Shown in pieces: positions 1 to 10,889 of a stretch of DNA of 64,000 bases. Both the position numbers and the translations under genes were made by a program. Source of the stretch: Branchipolynoe longqiensis (lineage: Eukaryota > Annelida > Polychaeta > Phyllodocida > Polynoidae); the NCBI GenBank assembly GCA_030323885.1, contig CM059197.1, forward strand, positions 27,981,178-28,045,177, given 5' to 3'. Numbering within the stretch: position 1 is the stretch's first letter; each line of letters begins with the position of its first letter. Below the pieces are notes generated by a model. That model made no database searches. It was not told where the DNA came from and saw only the letters and a program-made list of their open reading frames with translations.

Positions 1-166
1 TTTGCATTCTCTCCCATTTCACCAACTTTGTGCCAATATAAGTACCCATTTGATACTGGAGGCAGGCATTCTACTTCCTGTTCCATACTAAAGCTATTTT
101 CGCCGGTATTTAGACTACGTTGTCGTTCACCCGTGTACTGCAAGTATGGGGTGAATCATTTATCTA
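1..166 (-). mobile_element. M9 MITE, copy 1 (cut by window edge)
   Basis: This is the terminal part of a non-autonomous TIR element, called M9 here, seen in five places in the window. It ends in a hairpin-forming terminus (GTACT-GCA-AGTAT) followed by ATTTATCTA at 166. The left part lies outside the window. On the minus strand the frame starting near 100 (MEQEVECLPPVSNGYLY) is open to the window edge, as in the other copies. Confidence 0.75.
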
Positions 167-217
167 TTTGGGAAGAAGCCATATTAAAGGGCACATGGCC
201 CTCAGTCAGGAAATGAA

Positions 218-291
218 GTGGGAAGGGGGTGGGTGGAGTGGGGTGGTGGGAGTGGGGTGGGCGTGTGTGTGTGTGGGGGGGGGGGGGGGTT
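218..291 (+). repeat. G-rich tract
   Basis: Runs of GGGTGG and GTGTGT end in a run of about 16 G. Several G-runs lie close together, so G-quadruplex formation is plausible. Confidence 0.7.
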
Positions 292-1089
292 ATAAATGTG
301 ATTAAATAAGCGGACATCATTGAACCTGATCGAATTATCCAATCAGTAATTTCCTTTACACGACTCCTGGGGTGAGGAGCTGAAAGCCTGGCCACCCTAT
401 CCCCACAGGCCGCATTCCCCACATTGCTGAGCCTGTTCCCAAATAAATCGCAATCCAAGGTCTGACTCTGCAATTAAATACTTGGACCGTCTGTTTATAG
501 CAAGCACCGCATTCCGTAAAGTGCAGAAACCATTTATTGTTATGGTGTTGGGATTTTTTTTTTAAATCTGTCATTTATCAGTTATTGCTTTTAGTATCAC
601 CCGGGTTCATTGGATTACGCTGCGTTGATGATGATTCTCATTGTCTCTGTTTTGGCCAACCATATGCTTTACAAAAATACTTTTAGACTAGAATTGGATC
701 CAAAGGCTTTCCTTCCGGTCTATTTATCATTCTGTAGTATGCAAATATATCCCTTGACACAGATTTGATTAAGAATATAGCAATGCATAATTATATATGT
801 ATTATGCATATAAAGGCCTGCTAGAGTACAAATAAGACACAAACAATGAAGGAGGGTTGAGATAAATATATTCACTGGCATAGGGAAAATAGATGGCCTA
901 GCCTAATAAAAGAATAAAATCCCTGGTGCAGATGAACGTGTGTGCGCACCTGTTACTGTTAGGGATGAAGGAGGAAAGTGGTGGTACCTCCTGTCCCAGC
1001 AGTGTAGCAGCCTGCAGATGTCGGCAGCAAATATATATAATAATAACAATATAATAATAGAAATCCCTTCCGCACCTTTATCCTCGCAT
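292..1089. other. No gene seen; AT-rich sequence
   Basis: There is no convincing coding frame and no repeat that I can match elsewhere in the window. It contains short AT-rich stretches and ends in a TAATAA-like run. Confidence 0.4.
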
Positions 1090-1179
1090 AATACTTATAC
1101 ATCACATATATGTACATACATGTAGATATATGTGCATATATGTACATAAGTATATATGTATATGTATTTATATGTATAT

Positions 1180-1433
1180 GAGACTGTCTCAAAAGGTGCT
1201 AAGCAATATGGGACAAAACTGTGTCCATAGTAACGATCAACACACTATCTACTTATGGATTTGCTCAGGATAAACTGATTTGATTTTTACATGGTGTTTC
1301 ATAATCCCAATAGAATATATATTGATTTGAAGCAAATGTCCTTGTGTGTCAGTGTACCCGTTTCTGTGCTGTTTTGTGTCAATCGTTACTATGGACAAAA
1401 AAACGAAGAGCTAGCACCTTTTGAGACAGGCTC
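1180..1433 (-). mobile_element. MITE family D, copy 1 (254 bp)
   Basis: The left end reads GAGACTGTCTCAAAAGGTGC and the right end is its near-perfect inverse complement. A second inverted pair lies inside: TGTCCATAGTAACGAT near the left and ATCGTTACTATGGACA near the right. Both flanks are TATATG/CATATA-like. The central sequence is the reverse complement of the copies at 31258 and 48731. It has no coding capacity, so it is a non-autonomous DNA element; a TA target is possible but masked by AT-rich flanks. Confidence 0.85.
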
Positions 1434-1518
1434 ATATATATCATGCATGTGTATGCATATATATGTATATACTTCTGAGTGAGTGACGTGTTGCGCCCCG
1501 CGGAGGGGGCCGGCGATG

Positions 1519-1560
1519 ACTACCCCCCCCCCCCCCGCATGTGAGCAGGGAGGGGGAGGG
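1519..1560. repeat. Poly-C and GGGAGG tract
   Basis: A run of about 15 C is followed by a purine-rich G tract. Simple sequence. Confidence 0.7.
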
Positions 1561-1612
1561 GTGGCAGGAACTCCAGAGCTTATTACATGCGATACTGGGA
1601 TTATCACTATCC

Positions 1613-1759
1613 GTATATGTATATAATGTGTATATATATATGTATAGGTATGCAAATCCATATGTAAGTATGTATATATACAGATATATATGTATATATG
1701 TGTATCTATGTATATATATGTATATACATGTATATACATATCCATATATATGTAATTGC

Positions 1760-1794
<35 letters not shown>

Positions 1795-1827
1795 CACGTA
1801 CATATATACAACTATTTGTAGTTATAC

Positions 1828-1858
<31 letters not shown>

Positions 1859-1890
1859 TGTACACATTCATAGTTATATACATATATATG
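1613..1890. repeat. AT-rich microsatellite (TA/TATG)
   Basis: An irregular TATATG/TATA array. It produces Tyr/Ile-rich open frames on both strands that are not genes. Confidence 0.9.
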
Positions 1891-2397
1891 CATACATATA
1901 TTCACGTGGCGTAATTAAATTATACCATGGTTATTATACTTCTAATTATCTCCACTTTGGCAAACCATAGGCTTTGCATGCGTATTAACAGGTACCATTC
2001 CATATACGAATAAACTTCACACACGCGCGTAGGCCATCTCTCCGTGCACCCGTGCTTGCACCAGTTATTTAGCACCCACCCACCCTCCCGTTTATTCAAT
2101 TCAATATAGATATGACGGCACGTCGTTGGCCTTAAATCACGCTGACATCCACAACTGCTATCCGAGCGCCCCCTGCCGACGATACATCACCATCAGTCAC
2201 TCCCGCCAGTCTAACCCAGTTATGCAGCCACTCAACTGACGGGTGACACTGGTGTTCATTGAAGGACGCCTCCTCAACGCCATGCCTTACTGGCCTCTAG
2301 GAGTTTCATTCACTCCTTAGTTGTCCTCAAGCTTCTCGGCTCAGATTAGGATTTAAGAAGGTATAATTAGTATTGTGTTCAACCACCCTGTAGTAGT
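1891..2397. other. No gene seen
   Basis: Mixed-composition sequence without a long frame or a repeat I can match. Confidence 0.35.
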
Positions 2398-2690
2398 GTG
2401 GAAGGTCGGGAGTTAGAATCCCAATTGAGTCAAACAAATGACTTATAAAATTGATACTTGTTGCTACCTAGTCTGCCGCTCAGCATTATCAGGACAGGGT
2501 AAAGATTGGTGAGCGGCATAGGACGACAATGTGACTGTGTGGGATATCAGGTCATGATGCAGGTGACCTGGTGTCTCAATGGGGCAGATCTACAAAGCCA
2601 CCATGAGTTCACACTGTCACAACTGGGTACCCGTCTTGACATTACCTTAGATGTTGTCAGGACTTCAAACCCCAACAACCAACCCCCACA
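2398..2690 (+). mobile_element. SINE-1 copy, 5' diverged
   Basis: It carries the SINE-1 B-box-like segment (GGGAGTTAGAATCCCAATTG), the body (gatacttgttgctacctag, then gggatatcaggtcatgatgc) and the 3' end ttagatgttgtcagg with a ccaacaacc tail. The tail runs directly into a C-rich satellite. Confidence 0.85.
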
Positions 2691-3165
2691 CACCCACAGG
2701 TATCACATCCTCAGACCCAGACACCCCCACACCCCACCACCCCACCCCACACCTCACCCCCACACCGCCCACACCCCACACCCACACCCCACACCCTACA
2801 CCCCACACCCTTTTAACCCCACACCCTTTTAACCCCACACCCTTACATCCCCAAACCCTCCCACGTCCACACTCCCATGACCTCCCACCCCAACCCCCTC
2901 TGTCCCCTACTTCCCTTCCTGTCCCGCCGACGTCCTCCCCCCGCCTTCCCGCCGCCTAATCCCCTCCCCCTTCCTTACCTAGCGCGTCTTCCTCCAGGGC
3001 CCCCTCCTCAATCCCAACCCTATTTCCCCACCAATTTCACCCCGCCCCCAACGAAGCATTCCCCCAGTCCCCTAGCCTTCAGCCCCGACTCACCAGCTCC
3101 CAATTCCCTTTCCTCCACCAGCTCACTGAGTCCACCCCTCGCCTCCCCGCCGCGCCATTAGTCCG
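2691..3165. repeat. C-rich CCCCACAC satellite and polypyrimidine tract
   Basis: CCCACACC repeats include a duplicated ACACCCTTTTAACCCC unit and grade into CCTCCC-rich sequence. The strand bias is extreme. Pro/His-rich open frames here are composition artefacts. Confidence 0.85.
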
Positions 3166-3416
3166 GGTGCATCTGTAACTGGCCCCGCTGCCCGGTGTGC
3201 GACTCTGCAGTTATTTTCCCATACATCTCAATGACCACACAATAGCCTCCTGCTGTACAGAATCCCCATAGCGGAGCTGGCCAACTACACAGCAACTGAC
3301 CGCGGTGCAATCACAACTAACGCTAGTGCATTCTGGGATAAGGCGCCATCTTGTAGCAACATAACCTCCCGTTTTGTACTGAAACCCCCACAGCAGTTTG
3401 CAGGATGATACCCAGT

Positions 3417-3422
3417 CATATA

Positions 3423-3477
<55 letters not shown>

Positions 3478-3482
3478 GTGAT
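3417..3482. repeat. TA microsatellite
   Basis: A nearly pure (TA)n stretch. Confidence 0.95.
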
Positions 3483-3970
3483 GCATAATGCAGTATGCGA
3501 GTATAAATTCAAGGGTAACATGTACATCCTATATTTCCTGGCGCGCCTTGGTGGAGCTCCCCTCCCTCCCAGCTGTCGGGTAATTGCTGGGCGCCCCCCC
3601 CCCCACCCCCCCTCGCGTCACACTATATAATCTACAGCAGGCGGGCTTAACTAAATCATACAGCCTGGGGCATCCTAACGGTTGTGCATATGTGGCGGGA
3701 AAGGGTAGTTCTGGAGCCGTCTGCTGATTTTTGTTACATCATGTCACTCCCTCTTGTTCTTCTACTGGCCCGGAGTAATGCGACCTAAGGCTTGGGCTGA
3801 ACCTGATACTGGAGGGTGTATGTAGTCTGCCGTGTTACACTGGTCGGGTTGTACGTAGTATCTGAGAAAAGGGGATTACTCACCCTGCCAGTGTTATGCC
3901 TGGCGTGAGCCAGGACATGCAATGGATTCTGGCTATAGGCACAGACTGCAATGGAGACTTGCCATTATCT
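3483..3970. other. No gene seen
   Basis: Holds a poly-C run near 3595-3611 and otherwise unmatched sequence. No supported feature. Confidence 0.35.
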
Positions 3971-4450
3971 GTCTCTGTCAGTCTCTATACATCTCTATAT
4001 ATCTCTGCATATCTATATATATATATATCTATATATATTTATATCTCTCTATCTGTATGTATCTCTATATATGTATATGTATCTATATATCTGTATATCT
4101 ATATATATATATAATATATACCTAAATATATATATTTATATATATCTTTATCTATCTCAATATCTCTTTTTATATATAGCTCTCTATATGTATATATATC
4201 TATATATATGTATATCTGTTTATCCCTATATATCTGTATATATCTCTATTTATCTCTCTCTATATATGTATGTATATGTCTCTCTATACATCTCTATATG
4301 TCTCTATTTATCTCTATTTATATATATTTATATATATCTATATATATATATATATCTATCTATCGCTATCTATATATATATATATATATTTGTCTATCTC
4401 TCTAGATATATATATATATCTACCTATCTCTACATATCTATATTTCTACC

Positions 4451-4481
<31 letters not shown>

Positions 4482-4575
4482 ATATTTATCCCTATCTGCT
4501 TCTGTATGTTTCTATATATCCATTCATATATTTATATATAGATCCATCTCTCCATCTATATATCTATCTCTGTAT
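3971..4575. repeat. TATC/TATA microsatellite, about 600 bp
   Basis: An irregular TCTATATATC array with TCTCTC interruptions. The 196-codon Tyr/Ile/Ser frame in it is a product of the repeat. Confidence 0.95.
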
Positions 4576-4973
4576 CTACTGGGAATGTTCACTATATTAT
4601 CACCCATATGTTGTGTAATACTTTATGGGTGACCCCTGTTCACAGTTGGGACAGGTGGCGCCACCACTCCCAAAGTTACCAGTGGCATGAAATAATGTCA
4701 CTCGCGCACTGGAATTTGTATACACACTTCTATGCCGAACATATAGGCATGTGTAGCTCACTGTGAATATGCAGTGCATGCTGAACCCGGCCCTGTATTC
4801 CCTCATTGGAGACGATCTGTCAAAACCTTTCCTGTGTTATATGTCAACTTACATAGTACAATTCAATCGCAATGATGGATAGGCTATGGCCAGTCACTGA
4901 TGAGCATTGTAAGATGCTGACGCATTGCTCCGGCACTAAATCTGTTAGAAGTTCCGGCACCAGGTTACTCTTA
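4576..4973. other. No gene seen
   Basis: Unmatched sequence between the microsatellite and an Hb-1 fragment. Confidence 0.35.
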
Positions 4974-5046
4974 TACCCCTGTCACACTACGACATTTCTC
5001 TCCAACGCGCGTCAAGGTTTGTCATTTTTTGGCGAAACGTCGGGGA
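4974..5046 (+). mobile_element. Hb-1 palindromic element, left-end fragment
   Basis: It begins TACCCCTGTCACACTACGAC directly after a TTA and continues with the ACGCGCGTCAA and GGCGAAACGTC motifs found in the full Hb-1 elements at 20061 and 60613. It breaks off at a SINE-1 body. Confidence 0.7.
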
Positions 5047-5293
5047 ACTTAAAAATTGATACTTGTCACTTCCTAGCCTGGCGCTCGGCATTAATAGGAT
5101 AGGGCAAGGACTGGTTAGCTCAGTGTCAGGATAATGTGACTGAGTGGAATATCAGATCATGGTGCTGGTGGCCTGGTCTCCGAGTGGAACAGCACTATAA
5201 AGTCGCCATGAGTGCGCACTGTAACAAGTCTGTACCCGTCCTGATATGACCGTAGATGTTGGTAGGATGTAAAACAACAACAACCAAACAAAA
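5047..5293 (+). mobile_element. SINE-1 copy, 5' truncated
   Basis: It starts at the body (aaaaattgatacttgtcact) without the tRNA head. The rest is complete to a gtaaaacaacaacaacc tail. Confidence 0.9.
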
Positions 5294-5379
5294 AAGCATA
5301 ATTTCCACAGGAAGCAGTTCCACCACAATACCTCAGTCCATTTGGCGTTTCGCCACCCGATCAGATCCGCACTCTCCAC

Positions 5380-6490
5380 ACACCCCTTACTATAACTACC
5401 CCCTCCCCCCACACACACACCCCGCCCATCCCCGGACCACCCTCCCCTGCCTTCCGGATAAGGCCCCTCAACAATCCCACCCGAGTCCGAACTCAGCACC
5501 CCACCGGCAACATCAAACCAGGCAAAACTCTGATATGGCAACCACACTGCCAGGCGTCACAACTTCAGTCATCCCGATACTATATAACCAACATTACATC
5601 ATGACCACTACTGCATCAGAACTACACCGTATGATTTGCAGGACCAGCACCTCCAGCACATTCCGAGCCTGATACCTACACATCACATACCATCACACAC
5701 CACCACATACCATCACACACCACCACATGAGCACTCCCAGTCCACCACTCCACCACCCCACCACCTCACTACGTCACCACAATACTCCACACCACTACAC
5801 AACCTCACCACCACACCACCATACCACCACACCACCACTCCACCACTCATTCCACCACCTCTTCACCACTACCACCAACGACGCTGCCACCACCACAACC
5901 TCTCCACCAACACCAGCTCTTCACCACACCACCACCACACCTACACCACACCACCACCAGCGCTGCCACCACCACACACTCTCCAGCACCACCACCACCA
6001 CCACCACATCACTACCAGCGCTGCCACCACCACACACTCTCCAGCACCACCACCACCACCTACACCACACCACACACCACACACACCACATCACTCCACC
6101 AGCCTCACCGGCTCATCGCCACCTCTTCACCCACCAGCTACACCACCCACACCAACCACTCTATCACACCAGCACCACTCACCTCACCACACCTCCACCA
6201 CCACACACACCAACCACACCCACACACCCACAACTCACACACCATCACTCCACCACTCCACCACCACACCACCACCTCTTCACCACCACCACTAACACCC
6301 ACCAACACAACCACCCTCTTATATAAACACCATCACCCCACATCAGCACCATCACCACCGCCCGCCGACACCACCACCACATCACCACCCCACCACCCAT
6401 TAAGCACCACCACCACCACCAGCACTGTCCACCACCACCACCACCACCACCAAGCCCTCCCCTCTTACTTTAACACCACCACCACCCCTC
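5380..6490. repeat. CAC/CCA-rich simple-repeat block, about 1.1 kb
   Basis: It begins C-rich and becomes almost purely (CAC)n with ACACC variants. A near-duplicate of about 75 bp containing CACTACCAGCGCTGCCACC occurs within 5930-6060. The His/Thr/Pro-rich frames of about 200 codons are artefacts of trinucleotide periodicity. Confidence 0.95.
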
Positions 6491-7450
6491 CACACAGCCT
6501 CGAACCGTATGCCTGGATGGCCGTTATTGGCGCGATATTTTACGTTAATACCTCACGCGGCCACAACGCGCGGCACCATGATGGAACCCCTGATGGCGCC
6601 AGTGCGCATGGGCGGCAAGCAAAATTATTCTTTAACGACTTGCCCATATCGTTATTAGCGCCAGCGTTGCGGGGCCTGGTTTCACCCGCAATTCATCGAC
6701 CGTTCCTTCCTCGGCCCCCAAATAACAAAACGTGTCGTAGGGATAATACAGCCACTGACCCACCACCATAACACCACCAACACTTCTCCCTGCCTCCTCC
6801 ATTCCGATTACCCACAACACCTTTATACTCAGATAATCCACCAGCTGTGTATGCGCGGGGTATCCAAGTCGGGAACTAGCGAGTTAAACTGCACCGATAA
6901 CATACGCCAGTGCGCAGGCGCCAGGTCTTAGCTTCCTGTTTGTCATGCATTGATTTCCGTCGCCGGTCACGTGGTTTGATGGCAATCACATTCGGCTCCA
7001 CTTCCGCTGGGTGTTTTTTTTTGTTTATGATAGTCATTACCTGCTGTCGTAAAAATGAAAAAGCGGAAGTGTTTTAATTCTTGACATCAACGGCGCATGC
7101 GTCAGCTCCCTTTCATCGGTAGTGGCGCCACAAGGAAATTGCCAGTGTGCAGAAATATATGCGAAATTAAGCGCATCCCCATGATGTGTGTTATGTTTAT
7201 GTGGTTCTTTGTTGTTCATAACTGGAGATGGTGATTTCAGGCTAATTAGGGTCTTACGTATGCGCATTAAGAATTCATTGAGTCTGCGTATGATGTGGGA
7301 TTATTTTCATATAAAGGTTTTAAGCCCATTGATTCCAAGTTTGGTTCATTGGAAGTCTGTTGGCTCATGGCAGAGATTTAGTTAATAATGAACAGTGCTG
7401 TCTGTCGTCTCAATAGTATTGTCTAGGGTTGTTCATTCTACACATCATTC
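6491..7450. other. No gene seen; unmatched unique-looking sequence
   Basis: Higher GC with scattered CpG at 6530-6980. The longest frames are under 90 codons and resemble nothing I recognise. Confidence 0.35.
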
Positions 7451-7454
7451 ATTA

Positions 7455-7775
7455 TTAGGATAGGGGGGATATGATAGAAGCTTATAAGATTATTACTGGA
7501 GTCTAGGATAGTGATGTCAAAACGGGTTTGTTAAACCTCAGAATACACAGCAACACTAGAAGCCACCGGTATAACTTGTAACATCTTCAAGGATAGGCCC
7601 ATACTTGAGGATAGGCCTATACTTGAGGTCAGGAAACACTAATTTTTCTTTGAGTTACAGATTCACAGAACAGTCTTTCAGACCAAGTGTTTGGAGCAGC
7701 AATGGTAGAAAGAAGCATTTCAGTGAAGGCTAGATAGACATTGGAGAGGACACCACATTGGATTTCAAATTGGTC
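7455..7775 (+). pseudogene. LINE reverse transcriptase C-terminus, decayed
   Basis: The conceptual translation holds the signature of the end of a non-LTR retrotransposon ORF2: GDMIEAYKIITG near 7466, then N-TRSHRYNL near 7547, and finally RLDRHW near 7728. In intact relatives these occur in this order over about 110 residues. Stops and frame changes interrupt it. An 18-bp duplication (ataggcccatacttgagg, ataggcctatacttgagg) lies in the middle. It is an old, non-coding relic. The LINE clade cannot be fixed from so little, but the pattern fits the L2/CR1/Jockey group of ORF2 tails. Confidence 0.6.
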
Positions 7776-7938
7776 CTGTGTACATTTGTAGTAGTCTGTC
7801 GTGACCTGTCAGCGAAGGAACCACATTTATCCATAGTCGTGGATAGCATGACGACATCAGCGGGTTTAGGCTTTTTTTTCTTGAAGATGTATACTGCCTA
7901 CCATGGATAAGTCTGAATAGACTTTGTTTTCGCCATTA

Positions 7939-8148
7939 GACAGTTTGTCGATAGAAAGCCCAAGCCTACACTTTTAGCAACCCAAGGGATTGTTACCCTC
8001 CCACGCCACATAGACATGGTATGAGAGCAACTGGCCTCCAAATTGGCTGAGATGGGGGCATGGGGAATTGAACCACCAACCTTCAGATTAGGAGTCTGAC
8101 CTAGAAAAAAGTCAGAGACTCTAACCGCTCCACCACAGAGCACCCTCA
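7939..8148 (-). mobile_element. SINE-3 (tRNA-headed), reverse copy
   Basis: On the minus strand it reads as a tRNA-like head, with an A-box-like stretch and a B-box-like GGTTCAATTCCCC near 8061-8075. It then gives a tgtggcgtgggagg body and a conserved end, gtgtaggcttgggctttcta. The same repeat occurs at 34930-35255 and 38670-38856. Confidence 0.75.
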
Positions 8149-8389
8149 CCTAATATGCAAGAGGTCTGGGTTCGAATCCTGTGCATTTCCTATATGTGTA
8201 TAATTGTAAGCATTAACACGACTTATGGATGTAAACATCTAAAAGATTTACAATTCCAGTGGGAAGAATGTAGTATGCACCGATCTCTCAGTCTTAGACG
8301 AGAAGCCACATAAACAGGTATGCATGGAGTGTTTTCAACAGGGAGCCTAGGTGTTGTATTGGTTAGCATACTATCCACGCCTACCAGTC
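8149..8389 (+). mobile_element. SINE-2 body plus start of a second SINE-2
   Basis: It contains a B-box-like GGGTTCGAATCC, the SINE-2 body (taattgtaagcatta, gatttacaattccagtggg), then a second head starting with agcctaggtgttgtattggt near 8345. The head-to-tail layout matches the dimers at 21743 and 35617. Confidence 0.65.
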
Positions 8390-8585
8390 TGTTTTTTTTG
8401 TTTTGTTTGTTGTTGTTTTACGTCCTAGTAAAATCTAAGGTCATATCAGGACGGATACCAACTTGTGACAGTGTGCACCCATGGTGACTTTACAGTGCTG
8501 CCCCAGTGGAAGACCAGGCCGTCAGCGCCATGACCTGATATCCCACTCAGTCACATTATCCTGACACTGAGCCAACCAGTCCTTG
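8390..8585 (-). mobile_element. SINE-1 3' half, reverse
   Basis: It runs from the tail (gttgttgttttacgtcctag) through aaggtcatatcaggacgg to ctgagccaaccagtccttg, then stops abruptly at a SINE-2-like fragment. Confidence 0.9.
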
Positions 8586-8634
8586 TGGCTCATTGCCCGA
8601 GAGGTCAGTGCTGACTACTACACTTTATAAGAAA

Positions 8635-8916
8635 GGATCCTGGTTGGTTGTTGAAGTTGTACATCCTTGCAATATCTTAGATCACATGACCAGGCGCGGT
8701 GACTGTATGGGTAGAATGCAGGCGTCCTGTGCAGGAGATCTGGAGTTCGATCCCCGATCGAGTAAAACCAATGACTTACAAAATTTGTACTTGTTGCTTT
8801 CTAACTTGACACTCGGCATTATTAGGACAGGGCAAGGACTGACGTGCTCAGCATCAGGATAAGGTCACTGAGTGGGATATGAGGTCCTGGTATTGGCGGT
8901 GTGGTCTAACCAGTCT
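8635..8916 (+). mobile_element. SINE-1 copy preceded by an inverted SINE-1 tail
   Basis: 8635-8680 is the last 40 bp of a SINE-1 in reverse. 8690 onward is a forward SINE-1 with head (gtgactgtatgggtagaatg), B box (GAGTTCGATCCCC) and body, broken near 8916. Confidence 0.75.
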
Positions 8917-8980
8917 TGCCATATCCCATTAATACTAATACTGAATACCAAACTAGGATTAGAAAGCGACAAATATCAAT
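8917..8980 (-). mobile_element. SINE-1 5'-half fragment, reverse
   Basis: The reverse of the gggatagggcaagg...gatacttgtcgc body. It continues into the duplicated segment at 8981. Confidence 0.7.
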
Positions 8981-9385
8981 TTTGTAAGTCACTGGTTTGA
9001 CTCGATCGCGAATGTAACTCCCAATATCCTGCACGGGAGACCTGCACTCTACCGATTCGGTTACCGTGCCCGGTAAGAAAGTATGTTAAAACCAGGGATC
9101 TGTGAGTCTAGTATATTATTGAGCACACATGTATCTGGGTGAAATCGGTCCGATTGACCCGATATAGCGGGCGTATATTGGAGAAATTATTTCGTAAGTC
9201 ATTGGTTTGACTCGCCCAGGAATTTAACTCCCGATACCCTGCACGGGAGGCCTGCGCTCTACCGATTCGGTAACCGTGCCCGGTAAGAAAGTATGTTAAA
9301 ACCAGGGATCTGTGAGTCTAGTATATTATTGAGCTGAAATCGGTCCGACTGACCCGATATAGCGGGCGTATATTGGAGAACTTAT
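8981..9385. repeat. Tandem duplication of a 210-bp segment
   Basis: Unit 1 is 8981-9190 and unit 2 is 9191-9385. Each begins with a reversed SINE-1 tRNA head (gtaagtc-ctggtttgactcg, then accgattcgg) and ends with a non-SINE segment (aagaaagtatgttaaaacc, then gacccgatatagcggg). Unit 2 lacks 15 bp (acacatgtatctggg). Otherwise the two are nearly identical, so the duplication is recent relative to the SINE. Confidence 0.9.
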
Positions 9386-9518
9386 TTCGCCACTGAGCCA
9401 AAGTGCCGCTATTACGAATGTATCGCTAGATGGTGTTGGCCGCTAGGTGGCTCAGGCCTTAGACTAATGGGTGAGCAAGTAGAGCCGACTGGCGCCGACC
9501 ATGCGCAGTTCGTGGGAC

Positions 9519-9649
9519 TGCGGGTGTGGGTGCGGGTGCGGGTGCGGGTGCGGGTGCGGGTGCGGGTGCGGGTGCGGGTTCGGGTGCGGGTGCGGGTGCG
9601 GGTGCGGGTTCGGGTGCGGGTGCGGGTGCGGGTGCGGGTGCGGGTGCGG
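9519..9649. repeat. GGGTGC hexanucleotide array, about 22 copies
   Basis: Near-perfect 6-bp units with two GGGTTC variants. Arg-Val and Cys-Gly frames on one strand and Arg-Thr on the other are artefacts. Confidence 0.97.
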
Positions 9650-10064
9650 CGCCTACATACAGGGGGCGGAGGGTTATTCAAATCGGTTAGAGGCTTCTGA
9701 AGCGGAAAATGAAGAGAAAAATGATGTAAACAAATCCTCTCGAATCACCGCCGAAAAAAAGGGGATTTCCCCAATAAATCCGGCCTCAACACTCCCCCCC
9801 CCCCACACACACACATTCCGTCTGCACACATGCACAGAGAAGATTGGTCATGGTGTGCCGGGCTGTAACAGCTGCTCAGTAAATCGTCGGCTACGATGGA
9901 CGATCGATCGGATGCGACAAGCGTCGTTATGACGCCCGTGTTGTGAGTTGCTGTCCGCTGATTATTGAGGAAGGACTCAAATAGTGAGCTGGCTTGTTGA
10001 CACAACAGGGGGTGGTGGGGTGCTTATATCCTTCCATTCATATAAATCAGTATAGTTCCTATTA
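9650..10064. other. No gene seen
   Basis: Holds a poly-C/ACAC run near 9791-9816 and a gatcgatcg palindrome near 9901. No supported feature. Confidence 0.35.
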
Positions 10065-10422
10065 TTAAAGTTACATAGACCGATGGTTTAGAGTTTCTCT
10101 CACTTTGTGAAATTACTATTTAAGGTTTTTCATTATAATCTATCTTATTTTAGTTTATTAACCTTTTACTTTAAGTGGTTACATTTTGAGATATTTGAAG
10201 TGCAAACATGCCAAATTAATTTTGGCAAGCTTGGCAAAACTCTGACAGTATAGGTTTCAGTAGGAATATGCTCTAGTAAAATTTACCTATTACATCATTG
10301 TATGCAGCGTCATATGTTGAATAAGTACACTGGTATCTAAGTTAGGTATGTCAAATCAAATATCTAGGTCAGTGTTTTTAGTTTTTTAAATTTGATACTT
10401 TCATCGGACTATGCACCTTTAA
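10065..10422. mobile_element. TTAA-target MITE, copy 1
   Basis: It is bounded by TTAA on both sides. The terminal inverted repeats read AGTTACATAGACCGATG on the left and AGGTGCATAGTCCGATG, inverted, on the right. It is homologous over its length to 23703-24057, for example TTTTGAGATATTT then AAGTGCAAACATG. It is non-coding. TTAA targets are typical of piggyBac and Kolobok-type elements; the superfamily is not settled. Confidence 0.75.
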
Positions 10423-10429
10423 AATCACG

Positions 10430-10648
10430 CTCCACCAGTGGCCCACAACTGGTTCATCAAAGGATGTGGTATGTACTGTCCTGTCTGTGGGAAAGTGCAT
10501 ATAAAAGACCCCTTGCTGCTACTCGGAAAGAGTGTGGCAGCAGTGGGTTTCCCCCAAAGAAATAATTCAAAATTACCATAGGATTGACGTCCAATAGCCA
10601 ATGATAAAAATCAATCATCGTTAAATAAAAAAAACTTTCTTTCTTTTA
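10430..10648 (+). mobile_element. Molluscan V-type SINE (RUDI/BivaV-like), tRNA head lost
   Basis: The order of motifs is aactggttcatcaaaggatg, cctgtctgtgggaaagtgca, aaaagaccccttgctgct, cagcagtgggtttc, ccaatagccaatgat and tcgttaaataaaaaaaactt with a ctttctttt tail. I recognise this as the conserved core and 3' end of V-type SINEs common in molluscs. It abuts the right end of the TTAA MITE. Confidence 0.75.
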
Positions 10649-10889
10649 AATTACACTGAGCCAACATCCCTACAGTCCCTGATGTACAACCAACATTTGA
10701 TTTTGGTTTGGATTTCAGTGACACAGATAGTATATGGCGTCACTTACTATTGTGATGGCCCGCGGCAGAATCCGGAAAGCACAATGAGAGAAAGCACTCA
10801 GTAATTTCAACAAGGCTTAGTCTGCCTTGTCCCAGGTTTGGATTTGGAGTGATCTGTCCACTGCCCATCTGGGTCACGGCCACTGCCCT
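10649..10889. other. No gene seen
   Basis: Unmatched sequence upstream of the LINE fragment. Its last 60 bp could be diverged LINE. Confidence 0.3.

Noticed and set aside
3951..4541. 196-codon Tyr/Ile/Leu-rich open frame
   Set aside because: It lies wholly in a TATC/TATA microsatellite. Similar frames occur in all AT arrays here.
5636..6326. Two overlapping His/Thr/Pro-rich frames of about 200 codons
   Set aside because: Direct translation of (CAC)n in different phases; no start context or domain.
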